From: an uncultured Acetatifactor sp.
Lineage (GTDB): Bacteria; Bacillota; Clostridia; Lachnospirales; Lachnospiraceae
NCBI GenBank assembly: GCA_934436245.1
Contig: CAKSAM010000054.1
Coordinates: 1-10,725 of the forward strand
DNA: 10,725 nucleotides
Direction of reading: 5' to 3'
Shown: one piece after another, positions 1 to 7,269 of the stretch
Numbering within the stretch: position 1 is the first letter of the stretch
Layout: each line of letters begins with the position of its first letter
Position numbers and translations under genes: made by a program
Notes under the pieces: generated by a model
Database searches by the model: none
Told to the model about the DNA's origin: nothing
Seen by the model: the letters and a program-made list of their open reading frames with translations, nothing else

Positions 1-7
1 GCCTTAT

Positions 8-71
8 AAAAACAGAACGAAACAACCTCTTGTGTGAGCAAGCTCCCACCGAGGTATTCCGTTCTATTTTT
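8..71. terminator. Bidirectional intrinsic terminator
   Basis: The arms AGAACG (14-19) and CGTTCT (60-65) pair. Pairing continues inward through AACCTC and GAGGT with a bulge, and again through GTGTGAGC and GCTCCCAC with bulges. On the minus strand the stem is followed by TTTTT (8-12), and on the plus strand by TTTTT (67-71). It would therefore end the PHP gene on the minus strand and any plus-strand gene entering from the left. The stem contains wobbles and bulges, so the exact fold is inferred. Confidence 0.65.
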
Positions 72-92
72 GCATGGCTCGTAACTCTCAAT

Positions 93-1073
93 TTACTTCT
101 TTTCCGGGCGCAGATTTTCCAAAACCTCATCCGGTACATACAGCTTGCCCCAGCCGGTACCGAGGTCGATCTTTGGCTTGTTGGCACCGTGGAAGTCGGA
201 GCCGCCGCTGATCTTCAGATCATATTTGGCGGCAAGTCCGCGGATCTGGCGTTCCTCGGCGGTATTGTAGGTGCTGTAGATGGCTTCGATGCCGATAAGA
301 CCGATGGATTTCAATTCCGCTACAAGCTTTTCCAGACGATCATCGCTCATGTGATAGAGGATTGGGTGCGCCAATACGGGTACGCCACCGGCCCCGAGGA
401 TCAGCTCCACAGCCTGAGTGGGCGTCACCTTTTCTCTCGGAACGAAGCAGGGGCAGTGATCACCTACATAGCGGTCAAAGGCTTCTTTCAGACTCTGGAT
501 ATAGCCGTGGGAGAGGAGATATCTTGCAAAATGAGCTCTTGTGATAACCGCACCGGGGAATTGCGATAAAAGTGCTTCGTAAGTGATGTCAATTCCGTGC
601 TCTCTCAAGAGTGCACACATTTTCTCATTGCGGTTCTCGCGGGAATGGATGAAATCTTCTAAATAGTGGGCAAACTCCGGCTGGCGGTAGTCAATGAAAA
701 GGCCTACCATGTGGATATCTTTGCCCTGATATTCCGTGGACAGTTCAATACCGGGGATTACCCCCGGCACCTGAGGTGCGGCAGTGTCAGCATCTGCGGA
801 GGAAGGAAATGCGTCCGCAGACTTTGGAGCAGAAGTGCCAGAGCCAGACTGGGAAGAGACCGTAAGGCGAGGAACCGCATCCCTCCTGGAGGAACCGGTC
901 GCCTGAGCCTGCCGCAGTTCCTCCGCATACCGGATCGCCCGGTCCAGTCCGTTTACCGTATCATGATCGGTGAGAGCGAAGGCAGTTAAGCCTTTTTGAA
1001 TTGCATAATCGACTAATTCTTCCGGGGTAAAGGTACCGTCGGAACAGGTGGAATGTACGTGAAGATCTACCAT
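93..1073 (-). CDS. PHP-domain metal-dependent phosphoesterase
   Basis: 326 aa, probably cytosolic. The family contains metal-dependent phosphoesterases, including the 3',5'-nucleoside bisphosphate phosphatase/RNase AM branch; that branch is suggested by the whole layout but substrate specificity cannot be read from sequence. The metal-site motifs are visible: HVH at residues 5-7, D12, TDHD at 35-38, GIE at 108-110, the ITRAHF and VLAHP histidines, and GGSDFHG at 290-296. The start is the ATG at 1073, preceded by GGAG at normal spacing and immediately followed by the metal motif MVDLHVHS; an in-frame ATG further upstream would add 16 residues with no family resemblance. Odd point: residues about 55-101 are a Ser/Ala/Gly/Pro-rich insert between the TDHD region and the GIE strand, where relatives have a short connection. 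It is likely monocistronic, since a terminator separates it from the ABC-F gene upstream. Confidence 0.92.
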   Translation of the reverse strand: MVDLHVHSTCSDGTFTPEELVDYAIQKGLTAFALTDHDTVNGLDRAIRYAEELRQAQATGSSRRDAVPRLTVSSQSGSGTSAPKSADAFPSSADADTAAPQVPGVIPGIELSTEYQGKDIHMVGLFIDYRQPEFAHYLEDFIHSRENRNEKMCALLREHGIDITYEALLSQFPGAVITRAHFARYLLSHGYIQSLKEAFDRYVGDHCPCFVPREKVTPTQAVELILGAGGVPVLAHPILYHMSDDRLEKLVAELKSIGLIGIEAIYSTYNTAEERQIRGLAAKYDLKISGGSDFHGANKPKIDLGTGWGKLYVPDEVLENLRPEKK

Positions 1074-1162
1074 ATTTCTCTCCTTTCTGAGATTTTTTGG
1101 GAGACTGGTCCGCATTAACATACATTAGAGTTAGTTTTTGCGTATAGAGACAGTGTTTGCAA

Positions 1163-1191
1163 ATATTACATGTTTTCATGGGATCATTCAA
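1163..1191 (-). promoter_or_regulatory. Putative sigma-A promoter for the PHP gene
   Basis: On the minus strand TTGAAT (1186-1191) and TAATAT (1163-1168) are separated by 17 bp. Each box matches consensus at 4 of 6 positions. It would give a leader of roughly 80 nt before the PHP start. It lies just past the ABC-F terminator, which fits an independent promoter. Confidence 0.4.
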
Positions 1192-1207
1192 CGAAACAGA
1201 ATTGGGA

Positions 1208-1245
1208 AATTAACAAAATGGATGTCGGCAGCACCGGCATCCATT
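1208..1245 (-). terminator. Intrinsic terminator of the ABC-F gene
   Basis: The arms 1217-1228 and 1234-1245 form a 12-bp stem with one C/A mismatch in the minus-strand RNA and a 5-nt loop. It is followed on the minus strand by TTTGTTAATTT. It begins about 12 bp downstream of the ABC-F stop codon, the expected place. Confidence 0.75.
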
Positions 1246-1256
1246 CTGATGTTATC

Positions 1257-2894
1257 TTAGTTCTCGTCGTCTTCGTTCTGTGCGGTGAATACAGTACGCT
1301 TTCTTGCCATTTCATCGCTTGCCAGGTACTCATCGTAGGTAGTGATCTTGTCTACCAGGCTGCCGTTAGGCAGGATCTCGATGATACGGTTGGCAGTAGT
1401 CTGTACGAACTGGTGGTCATGACAGGAGAACAGTGCCACACCGGGGAATTTGATCAGACCGTTGTTCAGCGCAGTGATGGACTCCATGTCCAGGTGGTTC
1501 GTGGGCTCATCCAGGATCAGACAGTTGGCACCGCTGATCATCATCTTGGACAGCAGGCAGCGGACCTTCTCACCACCGGAGAGGATACGTACCTTCTTCA
1601 CACCGTCTTCACCGGCGAACAGCATACGTCCCAGGAAACCACGGACATAAGTGGCATCTTTCACGGGAGAATAACCGGTCAGCCAGTCGGCAATGGTCAT
1701 ATCATTGTCGAACTCTGCGGTATTGTCCTTAGGGAAGTAGGACTGGGAGGTAGTAACGCCCCATTTATAAGTACCTTCATCCGGCTCAATCTCTCCGGCA
1801 AGAATCTGGAACAGTGTGGTCTTAGCCAGTTCGCAGCTGCCTACGAAAGCTACCTTGTCTTCACGACCCAGAGTAAAGGAGATGTCATCTAACACCTTTT
1901 CTCCGTTAATTGTCTTGGACAGATGCTCCACAGCCAGTACTTCGTTACCGATCTCACGCTCGGGACGGAAGTCAATATAGGGATATTTTCTGCTGGAGGG
2001 CTTAATATCATCCAGCTCAATTTTTTCCAGTGCGCGTTTTCTGGAGGTAGCCTGCTTGGATTTGGAAGCGTTTGCAGAGAAACGGGAGATGAACTCCTGT
2101 AATTCCTTGATCTTTTCTTCCTTTTTCTTGTTGGCTTCCTTCATCTGCTTGATCAGCAGCTGGCTGGATTCATACCAGAAGTCATAGTTACCGGCATATA
2201 GCTGGATCTTGCCGTAGTCGATATCGGCGATCTGGGTACATACCTTGTTCAGGAAATAACGGTCGTGGGATACTACGATAACGGTATTCTCGAAATCAAT
2301 CAGGAAATCCTCCAGCCATGCGATCGCATCCAGATCCAGATGGTTGGTAGGCTCATCCAGCAGCAGAATGTCGGGGTTACCGAACAGTGCTTTGGCTAAC
2401 AGGACCTTCACCTTCAGGCTGCCGTCTAAATCCTTCATGAGAGAGTAGTGGAACTCGGTACCGATACCCAGACCGTTCAACAGCATGGCAGCATTGGATT
2501 CTGCTTCCCAACCGTCCATCTCGGCGAATTCCGCTTCCAGCTCGCTAGCACGGATACCGTCCTCATCACTGAAATCTTCCTTGGCATAGATGGCATCCTT
2601 TTCCTTCATGATCTGGAAGAGACGCGCGTTACCCATGATAACGGTATCCATAACCACATTCTCGTCGTATTTGAAATGATCCTGCTCCAACACGGAGAGA
2701 CGCTGACCGGGGGTGATGACGATATCACCTTTGGTAGTGTCCAGCTGACCGGACAGAATCTTTAAAAAGGTGGATTTACCTGCACCGTTGGCTCCGATGA
2801 GTCCGTAACAGTTGCCCTCGGTAAACTTGATGTTGACATCTTCGAATAATGCTTTCTTACCCACACGGTAAGTTACGTTGTTTGCACTGATCAT
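1257..2894 (-). CDS. ykpA: ABC-F family ATPase, YkpA/YbiT type
   Basis: 545 aa, a soluble tandem ABC protein without membrane segments. ABC-F proteins act on the ribosome; the cellular role of the YkpA/YbiT branch is not well settled, and nothing here marks it as an antibiotic-resistance protein. NBD1 has Walker A GANGAGKS (34-41), Walker B LLLDEPTNHLD with catalytic E181, and a VVSHDRYF switch. The inter-domain linker carries the strongly conserved RFSANASKSKQATSR stretch typical of this branch. NBD2 has signature LSGGE (438-442) and Walker B LILDEPTNHLD (E463). Two motifs are degenerate: signature 1 reads LDGSLKV (156-162) and Walker A2 reads GSCELAKTT (352-360). The start at 2894 is chosen because AAGAGG precedes it by 7 nt and family proteins begin MIS.NNV; the longer reading frame would run into the promoter. 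It has its own promoter and terminator. Confidence 0.95.
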   Translation of the reverse strand: MISANNVTYRVGKKALFEDVNIKFTEGNCYGLIGANGAGKSTFLKILSGQLDTTKGDIVITPGQRLSVLEQDHFKYDENVVMDTVIMGNARLFQIMKEKDAIYAKEDFSDEDGIRASELEAEFAEMDGWEAESNAAMLLNGLGIGTEFHYSLMKDLDGSLKVKVLLAKALFGNPDILLLDEPTNHLDLDAIAWLEDFLIDFENTVIVVSHDRYFLNKVCTQIADIDYGKIQLYAGNYDFWYESSQLLIKQMKEANKKKEEKIKELQEFISRFSANASKSKQATSRKRALEKIELDDIKPSSRKYPYIDFRPEREIGNEVLAVEHLSKTINGEKVLDDISFTLGREDKVAFVGSCELAKTTLFQILAGEIEPDEGTYKWGVTTSQSYFPKDNTAEFDNDMTIADWLTGYSPVKDATYVRGFLGRMLFAGEDGVKKVRILSGGEKVRCLLSKMMISGANCLILDEPTNHLDMESITALNNGLIKFPGVALFSCHDHQFVQTTANRIIEILPNGSLVDKITTYDEYLASDEMARKRTVFTAQNEDDEN

Positions 2895-2948
2895 TCTTAA
2901 ACCTCTTATTATTCTTCTTATTAAATGTGTTACAAAGTCACCCTTACC

Positions 2949-2976
2949 ATTATACATAAAGTAACGCATATTTCAA
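2949..2976 (-). promoter_or_regulatory. Strong sigma-A promoter for the ABC-F gene
   Basis: On the minus strand TTGAAA (2971-2976), a 16-bp spacer and a perfect TATAAT (2949-2954). Transcription would start near 2942, giving a leader of about 48 nt before the ATG at 2894. No attenuator hairpin is evident in that leader. Confidence 0.75.
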
Positions 2977-2989
2977 GGAAAAAGTGTGA

Positions 2990-3160
2990 TATTTCAGCGT
3001 TTTCTCAGGCGGTGGACCAGCCAGTGTGCCACACTGGAACGACTTTGGTCACTTCGTGGTGGCTGATGCTTCGAAACAGGCTCTCAATGAAAAAGCAGTT
3101 CCGGAAAGAAAATTTACACCGATTTTACGCCCGGAGATTGCGCATGGTATTCCTCTTTGA
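2990..3160 (+). pseudogene. Possible orphan C-terminal coding remnant
   Basis: The frame from 2990 to the TGA at 3158-3160 is open for 56 codons and its translation has a protein-like composition, for example SVPHWNDFGHFVVADASKQ and RKFTPILRPEIAHGIPL. It has no plausible start codon with a ribosome binding site and begins right after an in-frame TGA. It may be the tail of a decayed gene left in front of the transporter. A second plus-strand frame over the same bases is also open, so chance is a real alternative. I do not recognise the family. The rest of 2895-3193 holds only the two promoters. Confidence 0.25.
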
Positions 3161-3166
3161 TAAAAT
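3138..3166 (+). promoter_or_regulatory. Putative promoter for the MFS transporter gene
   Basis: TTGCGC (3138-3143), a 17-bp spacer and TAAAAT (3161-3166; 5 of 6 matches). The -35 matches at only 3 of 6. The predicted leader is short, about 20 nt, and contains the GGGAGG ribosome binding site at 3181-3186. Confidence 0.4.
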
Positions 3167-3193
3167 GGAACTATCAACTTGGGAGGTTTTCTT

Positions 3194-4609
3194 ATGGAGA
3201 CAAAATTAAATTACAAAAGAACGTTTCTGATCGGCCTGGCTTTCTTAAGTATCTGCTCTTTCTGGCAGATGTATGACAACATTATCCCCCTGATCCTGCA
3301 GAATACCTATCATCTGGGCGAGACCATGACGGGAGCGGTCATGGCACTGGACAATGTGCTGGCGATCTTTCTGCTGCCGGTGTTCGGTATGCTGTCAGAT
3401 AAGGTACATACGAAGCTTGGCAGAAGAATGCCCTTTATCGTGGCAGGTACGATCCTGGCGGTAATTTTCATGATGCTGTTGCCGATGATCGACAATGCGG
3501 AAAAAGCAAGATGGAGCACCGGAGAGTCCTTCAGTAACCAGGTGATCTTCCTGGCGGTGCTGTTTTTCACCCTGGTGTCCATGGGACTGTATCGTTCCCC
3601 GGCGGTGGCACTGATGCCGGATGTAACTCCGAACCATCTGCGCAGCCGTGCCAATGCGGTGATCAACCTTATGGGAGCTGTGGGCGGTGTCTATGCGCTG
3701 ATCATGATCAAGGTACTGGTGGGCAAAGGGGAAACACCGGACTATCTGCCCTTGTTTGCCAGTATCGCCGCAGTCATGGCAATCGCCGTGGGAATCCTTG
3801 TGATCACTATCCGGGAAAATAAGCTGCGGGAAGAAGTCGAGAAGGCAGAAGCGGCAAGCGCAGAAGCCATAGAAGAAAGAGCCATGGCTGAGGGGGTGGA
3901 AGCTGCAGGAGAGATCGAGGCAGTGGGAGATACCGGAGCGACAAAAACTTCCGACGGAAAACAGCAGACGGTAAAGGCTGAATGTGCGAAAGGTATGCCG
4001 AAGGAAGTAAAGCGCAGCATGTACTTTATGCTGGCATCCATTTTTTTATGGTTTACTGCTTACAATGCCGTGACCACAGCATTCTCCCGTTATACAAAAG
4101 TAGTATGGAAGATGGAGGGCGGAAGCTTTGCCAACTGTCTCATGGTGGCTACCGTGGCAGCCATTTTCAGCTACATCCCCATCGGCAATATTTCTGCGAA
4201 GATCGGCCGTAAAAAGACTATCATGGGCGGCGTTCTGCTGATGGCAGCCTGTTACGGTGCTGCGATTTTTGCCAGAGAATATCACCCCATCATCAACCTG
4301 GCATTTGCCCTGATCGGTGTGGCATGGGCAGCGATCAATGTGAACTCCTATCCCATGATCGTAGCCATGAGCAGCGGCAGTGATGTGGGGAAATTTACCG
4401 GAACCTATTACACGTTCTCTATGGCGGCACAGATCCTGACTCCGGTACTCTCCGGATTTTTGCTGGAAAATGTATCCTACAATACCCTGTTCCCTTATGC
4501 GCTGTTCTTCTCCCTGATGGCATTTCTGACCATGACCCAGGTACGTCACGGTGATGTAAAGCCTCAGAAGAAGGAGAGCATTCTGGAGAACTTCGATGTG
4601 GACGATTAA
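3194..4609 (+). CDS. MFS transporter, probable sugar/cation symporter
   Basis: 471 aa integral membrane protein with about 12 predicted hydrophobic segments in two halves. The TM2-TM3 loop reads DKVHTKLGRRMPFI, the (D)K..xGRRxPFI pattern shared by glycoside/pentoside/hexuronide symporters and SUT/SLC45-type sucrose carriers; the second half has the related SAKIGRKKTI. This supports sugar import with a cation, but the substrate cannot be read. The central TM6-TM7 loop (about residues 209-276) is long and rich in Glu and Ala, probably a flexible cytoplasmic linker. The ATG at 3194 is chosen because GGGAGG ends 7 nt before it; the earlier TTG at 3179 would overlap that site. The phosphodiesterase gene follows after 156 nt with no terminator between them. 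Confidence 0.85.
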   Translation: METKLNYKRTFLIGLAFLSICSFWQMYDNIIPLILQNTYHLGETMTGAVMALDNVLAIFLLPVFGMLSDKVHTKLGRRMPFIVAGTILAVIFMMLLPMIDNAEKARWSTGESFSNQVIFLAVLFFTLVSMGLYRSPAVALMPDVTPNHLRSRANAVINLMGAVGGVYALIMIKVLVGKGETPDYLPLFASIAAVMAIAVGILVITIRENKLREEVEKAEAASAEAIEERAMAEGVEAAGEIEAVGDTGATKTSDGKQQTVKAECAKGMPKEVKRSMYFMLASIFLWFTAYNAVTTAFSRYTKVVWKMEGGSFANCLMVATVAAIFSYIPIGNISAKIGRKKTIMGGVLLMAACYGAAIFAREYHPIINLAFALIGVAWAAINVNSYPMIVAMSSGSDVGKFTGTYYTFSMAAQILTPVLSGFLLENVSYNTLFPYALFFSLMAFLTMTQVRHGDVKPQKKESILENFDVDD

Positions 4610-4653
4610 TGAAATGGAAAAGAAATCGTTAGAAAATCTTTAGAAATAGCTAC

Positions 4654-4682
4654 TTGAAAATTATAGGGGAGTGGATTAAAGT
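4654..4682 (+). promoter_or_regulatory. Possible promoter before the phosphodiesterase gene
   Basis: TTGAAA (4654-4659), a 17-bp spacer and TAAAGT (4677-4682; 4 of 6). The gap 4610-4765 has no hairpin with a T-tract, so read-through from the transporter gene is equally possible. Nothing else is seen in this gap. Confidence 0.3.
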
Positions 4683-4765
4683 AAGATGCAGCGGCTTTTC
4701 GCAGAGAATAAAGGAGTGTGGAAAGTCTGCATACGAATCAAAGCATAAGATAGAAGGTTAAAGCA

Positions 4766-5596
4766 ATGAATATTTTAGGAATCATAGTGATCTGTATTTT
4801 GATCCTGGCAGTCCTGTATTTTCTCATGATCATGCCCCGGATGATCCATAGGCCTGATATGGCACCTTTTAAAGAGTGGCTTTATGCCCACAGAGGACTG
4901 CATGACAATGCCACAGAAGCCCCGGAGAACTCTATGGCAGCATTCCGGAAGGCGGTGGAAGCGGGCTTTGGCATTGAACTGGACATTCAGCTGACAAAGG
5001 ACAAGATCCCGGTGGTGTTCCATGATTTTACGTTGAAAAGAGTCTGTGGCGGCGAAGGTAAAATAAGTGATTATACCTATGAGGAATTGCAGCAGTTTCA
5101 TTTGTGTGACTCTGCAGAGAAGATTCCGAAGCTTGAGGATGTTCTGAAGCTGGTAGATGGAAAAGTGCCTCTGATCGTGGAATTTAAGATCGAGCGTACC
5201 GATTTGTCCCTGTGTCCCATTGCAGATAAAATGCTGCGTGCTTACAAGGGAATGTACTGCATGGAGTCCTTCAATCCGCTGGGCGTGCAGTGGTATCGGA
5301 AAAACCATCCGGATCTGGTAAGAGGGCAGTTGTCCGATGCATTCCTGAAAGAAGGAGAGTATGTGGGTGTGTTGTATTTTGTTCTGCAGAATCTGTTGCT
5401 GAATTTCCTGACGAAGCCGGATTTTGTGGCATACAATCACCACTATCCGGAAATCCTGTCACGGAAGCTTTGCAGAGGGTTGTATCATAATACGGCAGCA
5501 GCCTGGACCATCAAGAGCCAGGCAGAACTGGACGAAGCAAGAAAGCATTTTGATATTTTCATTTTTGACAGTTTCGTGCCGGAAGCAAGAAAATAG
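4766..5596 (+). CDS. Membrane-anchored glycerophosphodiester phosphodiesterase
   Basis: 276 aa. Family reaction: hydrolysis of glycerophosphodiesters to glycerol-3-phosphate and an alcohol, using a divalent metal and a TIM barrel. An N-terminal hydrophobic helix spans about residues 4-22, followed by basic residues (PRMIHR), so the enzyme is probably membrane-tethered and faces the cytosol. The active-site set is complete: HRG at 42-44, PEN at 53-55, ELDIQLT at 71-77 (metal ligands E71, D73), FHD at 85-87 and EFK at 139-141. Length is usual for a family member with one anchor. The ATG at 4766 has GAAGG about 8 nt upstream. The substrate could be a deacylated phospholipid head group or a teichoic/lipoteichoic acid glycerophosphate. 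It converges with mntP across a 17-bp gap. Confidence 0.9.
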   Translation: MNILGIIVICILILAVLYFLMIMPRMIHRPDMAPFKEWLYAHRGLHDNATEAPENSMAAFRKAVEAGFGIELDIQLTKDKIPVVFHDFTLKRVCGGEGKISDYTYEELQQFHLCDSAEKIPKLEDVLKLVDGKVPLIVEFKIERTDLSLCPIADKMLRAYKGMYCMESFNPLGVQWYRKNHPDLVRGQLSDAFLKEGEYVGVLYFVLQNLLLNFLTKPDFVAYNHHYPEILSRKLCRGLYHNTAAAWTIKSQAELDEARKHFDIFIFDSFVPEARK

Positions 5597-5613
5597 CAGA
5601 ACAGAGACAAAAA

Positions 5614-6177
5614 TCACCCAAGAATGCCTAAGTGCTCCAAAAGGATCTTGATACCCATGAGGATCAGGATCACACCACCGGCGATTTCTGCCTTTGCTTT
5701 ATAGCGCAGACCGAAGACATTGCCGACTTTTACACCGGTCATGGAGAGGATCAGAGTGATGACACCGATAAACAGGACGGCAGCTATGATATTAACCTGC
5801 AGGAAGGCAAAAGTGACACCTACGGCCAGAGCATCGATACTGGTGGCTACAGCCAGCAGGAACATGGTCTTTACATCCAGGGAAGCGGTGGCGTGTTCCT
5901 CATCTTTGGACAAAGCCTCTTTGATCATGGAAGCACCGATAATACCCAGCAGCACAAAGGCGATCCAGTGATCAATAGAAGTAATGAAACGCTCAAACTG
6001 ATTGCCAAGGATATAACCGATCATGGGCATCAGCGCCTGAAAACCACCGAACCATAGACCGACGATCCCGGCTTTCTTCAATGTGACGCGATCCATGGTC
6101 AGACCCTTGCAGATCGATACTGCGAAGGCATCCATAGATAATCCTACAGCAAGAATAAATAAACTAAGCAGATCCAT
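5614..6177 (-). CDS. mntP: Manganese efflux pump MntP
   Basis: 187 aa, six hydrophobic segments, in the usual MntP size range. It exports Mn2+ across the cytoplasmic membrane. The two homologous halves each carry the diagnostic Asp in a membrane segment: [10 protein letters not shown] near residue 16 and [10 protein letters not shown] in the second half. The ATG at 6177 is chosen because GAGAGG lies upstream at about 9 nt and MntP proteins begin with this [20 protein letters not shown] helix. The reading frame stays open further upstream, but only through the riboswitch and terminator, which are not protein coding. Expression is predicted to rise with Mn2+ through the leader at 6222-6395. No terminator is visible between its stop and the converging phosphodiesterase gene. 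Confidence 0.96.
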   Translation of the reverse strand: MDLLSLFILAVGLSMDAFAVSICKGLTMDRVTLKKAGIVGLWFGGFQALMPMIGYILGNQFERFITSIDHWIAFVLLGIIGASMIKEALSKDEEHATASLDVKTMFLLAVATSIDALAVGVTFAFLQVNIIAAVLFIGVITLILSMTGVKVGNVFGLRYKAKAEIAGGVILILMGIKILLEHLGILG

Positions 6178-6221
6178 TTTTAAGTTCCTCTCTTTCGCAT
6201 TTCGTTTATCATTTGTTTCAT

Positions 6222-6273
6222 AAAAAAAACTCATAGACAACGGACGCAAATTTTCGTATCCATTGTCTATGAG
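6222..6273 (-). terminator. Riboswitch-controlled terminator of mntP
   Basis: On the minus strand CTCATAGACAA (6263-6273) pairs perfectly with TTGTCTATGAG (6230-6240). Further pairs extend the stem inward, and eight T residues follow (6222-6229). The first seven bases of the 5' arm are the same bases that form the 3' strand of riboswitch helix P1, so the two structures exclude each other. It ends 44 nt before the mntP start. Confidence 0.92.
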
Positions 6274-6395
6274 TCTCATTATCACAATCAATGCTTCGAA
6301 GATACCAGATGTTTCCGCATAGGGCGGCATCATTATGTTGATATCTCCACAGCCTTCTGTTAAGCTGAAAAAGGCTGCCAACTACTCCCTCATAG
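6267..6395 (-). promoter_or_regulatory. yybP-ykoY manganese riboswitch aptamer
   Basis: The minus-strand RNA shows the family hallmarks in order. Helix P1 is CTATGAG (6389-6395) with CTCATAG (6267-6273). The AGGGAGTAG element follows the 5' strand, then a stem GCAGCC/GGCTG. Next come the conserved loop ATCAACATA, the distal GATG/CATC helix around CCGCCCTATGCGG, and the closing GAGAC just before P1. Published work on this class (RF00080) shows direct Mn2+ sensing between two loops. Because P1 sequesters the terminator 5' arm, Mn2+ binding should allow read-through into mntP. Confidence 0.9.
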
Positions 6396-6428
6396 GTAGC
6401 ATATGATATTGTTTCAGAACGTGAAGCT

Positions 6429-6457
6429 ATAGTACCCTATTTGAGAAAAAAAGTCAA
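6429..6457 (-). promoter_or_regulatory. Promoter of the riboswitch-mntP transcript
   Basis: On the minus strand TTGACT (6452-6457; 5 of 6), a 17-bp spacer and TACTAT (6429-6434; 4 of 6). Transcription would start near 6422, about 27 nt before the riboswitch P1 helix. No equally clear promoter is visible for the divergent acetyltransferase gene. Confidence 0.7.
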
Positions 6458-6480
6458 TAATAAAAAAGGAAAAATAAGGC

Positions 6481-7269
6481 ATGTATACCAAAGAAGATCT
6501 GAAAAAGCAATTACAGAACATGGGATTGACAGGAGAGGAGACGATCCTGATCCATTCCTCCATGAAAGCCATCGGGGCGGTGGAAGGCGGTGCAGATACC
6601 GTGCTGGATGTCTGGATGGAGTATTTTGCAGAGGGATTACTGCTTCTGCCGACCCATACCTGGGCCAATGTAAATGCAGAACATCCGGTATATGATTACC
6701 GCAGCACACCGTCCTGCGTGGGACTGCTGACGAATCTGTTCCGGACAAGAGAAGGTGTGGTACGTTCTCTGCATCCGACGCACAGCATGGCGGGATTCGG
6801 GAAAAATGCTGCAGCATATGTAGCTGGGGAGGAAGAAAATAATACCCCCTGTACGCCGGGAGGTGCGTACGACCGGTTGAAGGACTGCGGCGGAAAAATA
6901 TTGCTGGTGGGTGTAGGACATGAGCGCAACACGTACATTCACAGCGTGGAAGAAGTGTTGAACGTACCGAATCGTCTGGCGGCGGAACCTATGCTTTTGA
7001 CAACGCTCCTGCCGGACGGAAGTGAAAAGAAAGTATATATGAGAAAACACTATAATGCGCAGCAGCCCCACATTTCCGAAGATTTTGTGAAATTGAACCA
7101 GGCGTTTCTGGACTGTGGTGCAGTGGAAGAGGTGACCTTTGGAGATGCAAAGTGTCTGTTGTGTGATGCGAAGAAAGTGTTCCGGGTGGTCAGACACGTG
7201 CTGGCACCGGATCCGGAATGTCTGGTGACGAAAGCGGAGATTTCGCCGGAGCGGTGGAGGAATATGTAA
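6481..7269 (+). CDS. AAC(3)-family N-acetyltransferase
   Basis: 262 aa, soluble. The family (Antibiotic_NAT, including aminoglycoside 3-N-acetyltransferases and B. subtilis YokD) transfers acetyl from acetyl-CoA to an amino group. Family motifs in order: ILIHSSMKAIG (22-32), LLPTHTW (55-61), RSLHPTHSMAGFG (95-107) and LLVGVGHERNTYIHSVEE (from 141). These match the CoA-binding and active-site regions, so the enzyme should be active, but chromosomal anaerobe members are not necessarily aminoglycoside modifiers and the true substrate is unknown. The start at 6481 has AAGGA about 10 nt upstream. It is divergent from mntP. Its TAA stop (7267-7269) lies within the left inverted repeat of a palindromic element, so the last residues may have been altered when that element arrived. 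Confidence 0.9.
   Translation: MYTKEDLKKQLQNMGLTGEETILIHSSMKAIGAVEGGADTVLDVWMEYFAEGLLLLPTHTWANVNAEHPVYDYRSTPSCVGLLTNLFRTREGVVRSLHPTHSMAGFGKNAAAYVAGEEENNTPCTPGGAYDRLKDCGGKILLVGVGHERNTYIHSVEEVLNVPNRLAAEPMLLTTLLPDGSEKKVYMRKHYNAQQPHISEDFVKLNQAFLDCGAVEEVTFGDAKCLLCDAKKVFRVVRHVLAPDPECLVTKAEISPERWRNM

Noticed and set aside
1170..1892. 240-codon plus-strand frame antisense to the ABC-F gene
   Set aside because: It lies wholly opposite a clear ABC-F gene and its terminator, has no ribosome binding site, and its translation has no recognisable domain.
1257..2894. Antibiotic-resistance ABC-F (ribosomal protection type)
   Set aside because: Motifs and linker match the housekeeping YkpA/YbiT branch, and there is no resistance-type leader peptide in the short leader.
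3021..3037. Inverted repeat CCAGTGTGCCACACTGG as a terminator or operator
   Set aside because: No T-tract follows on either strand, and it lies inside the possible coding remnant. A 7-bp stem alone is weak evidence.
4046..4549. 167-codon minus-strand frame
   Set aside because: It is a shadow of the MFS transporter gene with His/Gln-rich nonsense translation and no ribosome binding site.
6178..6381. N-terminal extension of mntP
   Set aside because: The frame is open but runs through the riboswitch and its terminator; MntP proteins start at the chosen ATG, which has a ribosome binding site.
6481..7269. Acquired aminoglycoside-resistance gene
   Set aside because: The family is right, but there is no transposase, integron or plasmid context and base composition is like the neighbours. 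Resistance cannot be claimed from family membership.
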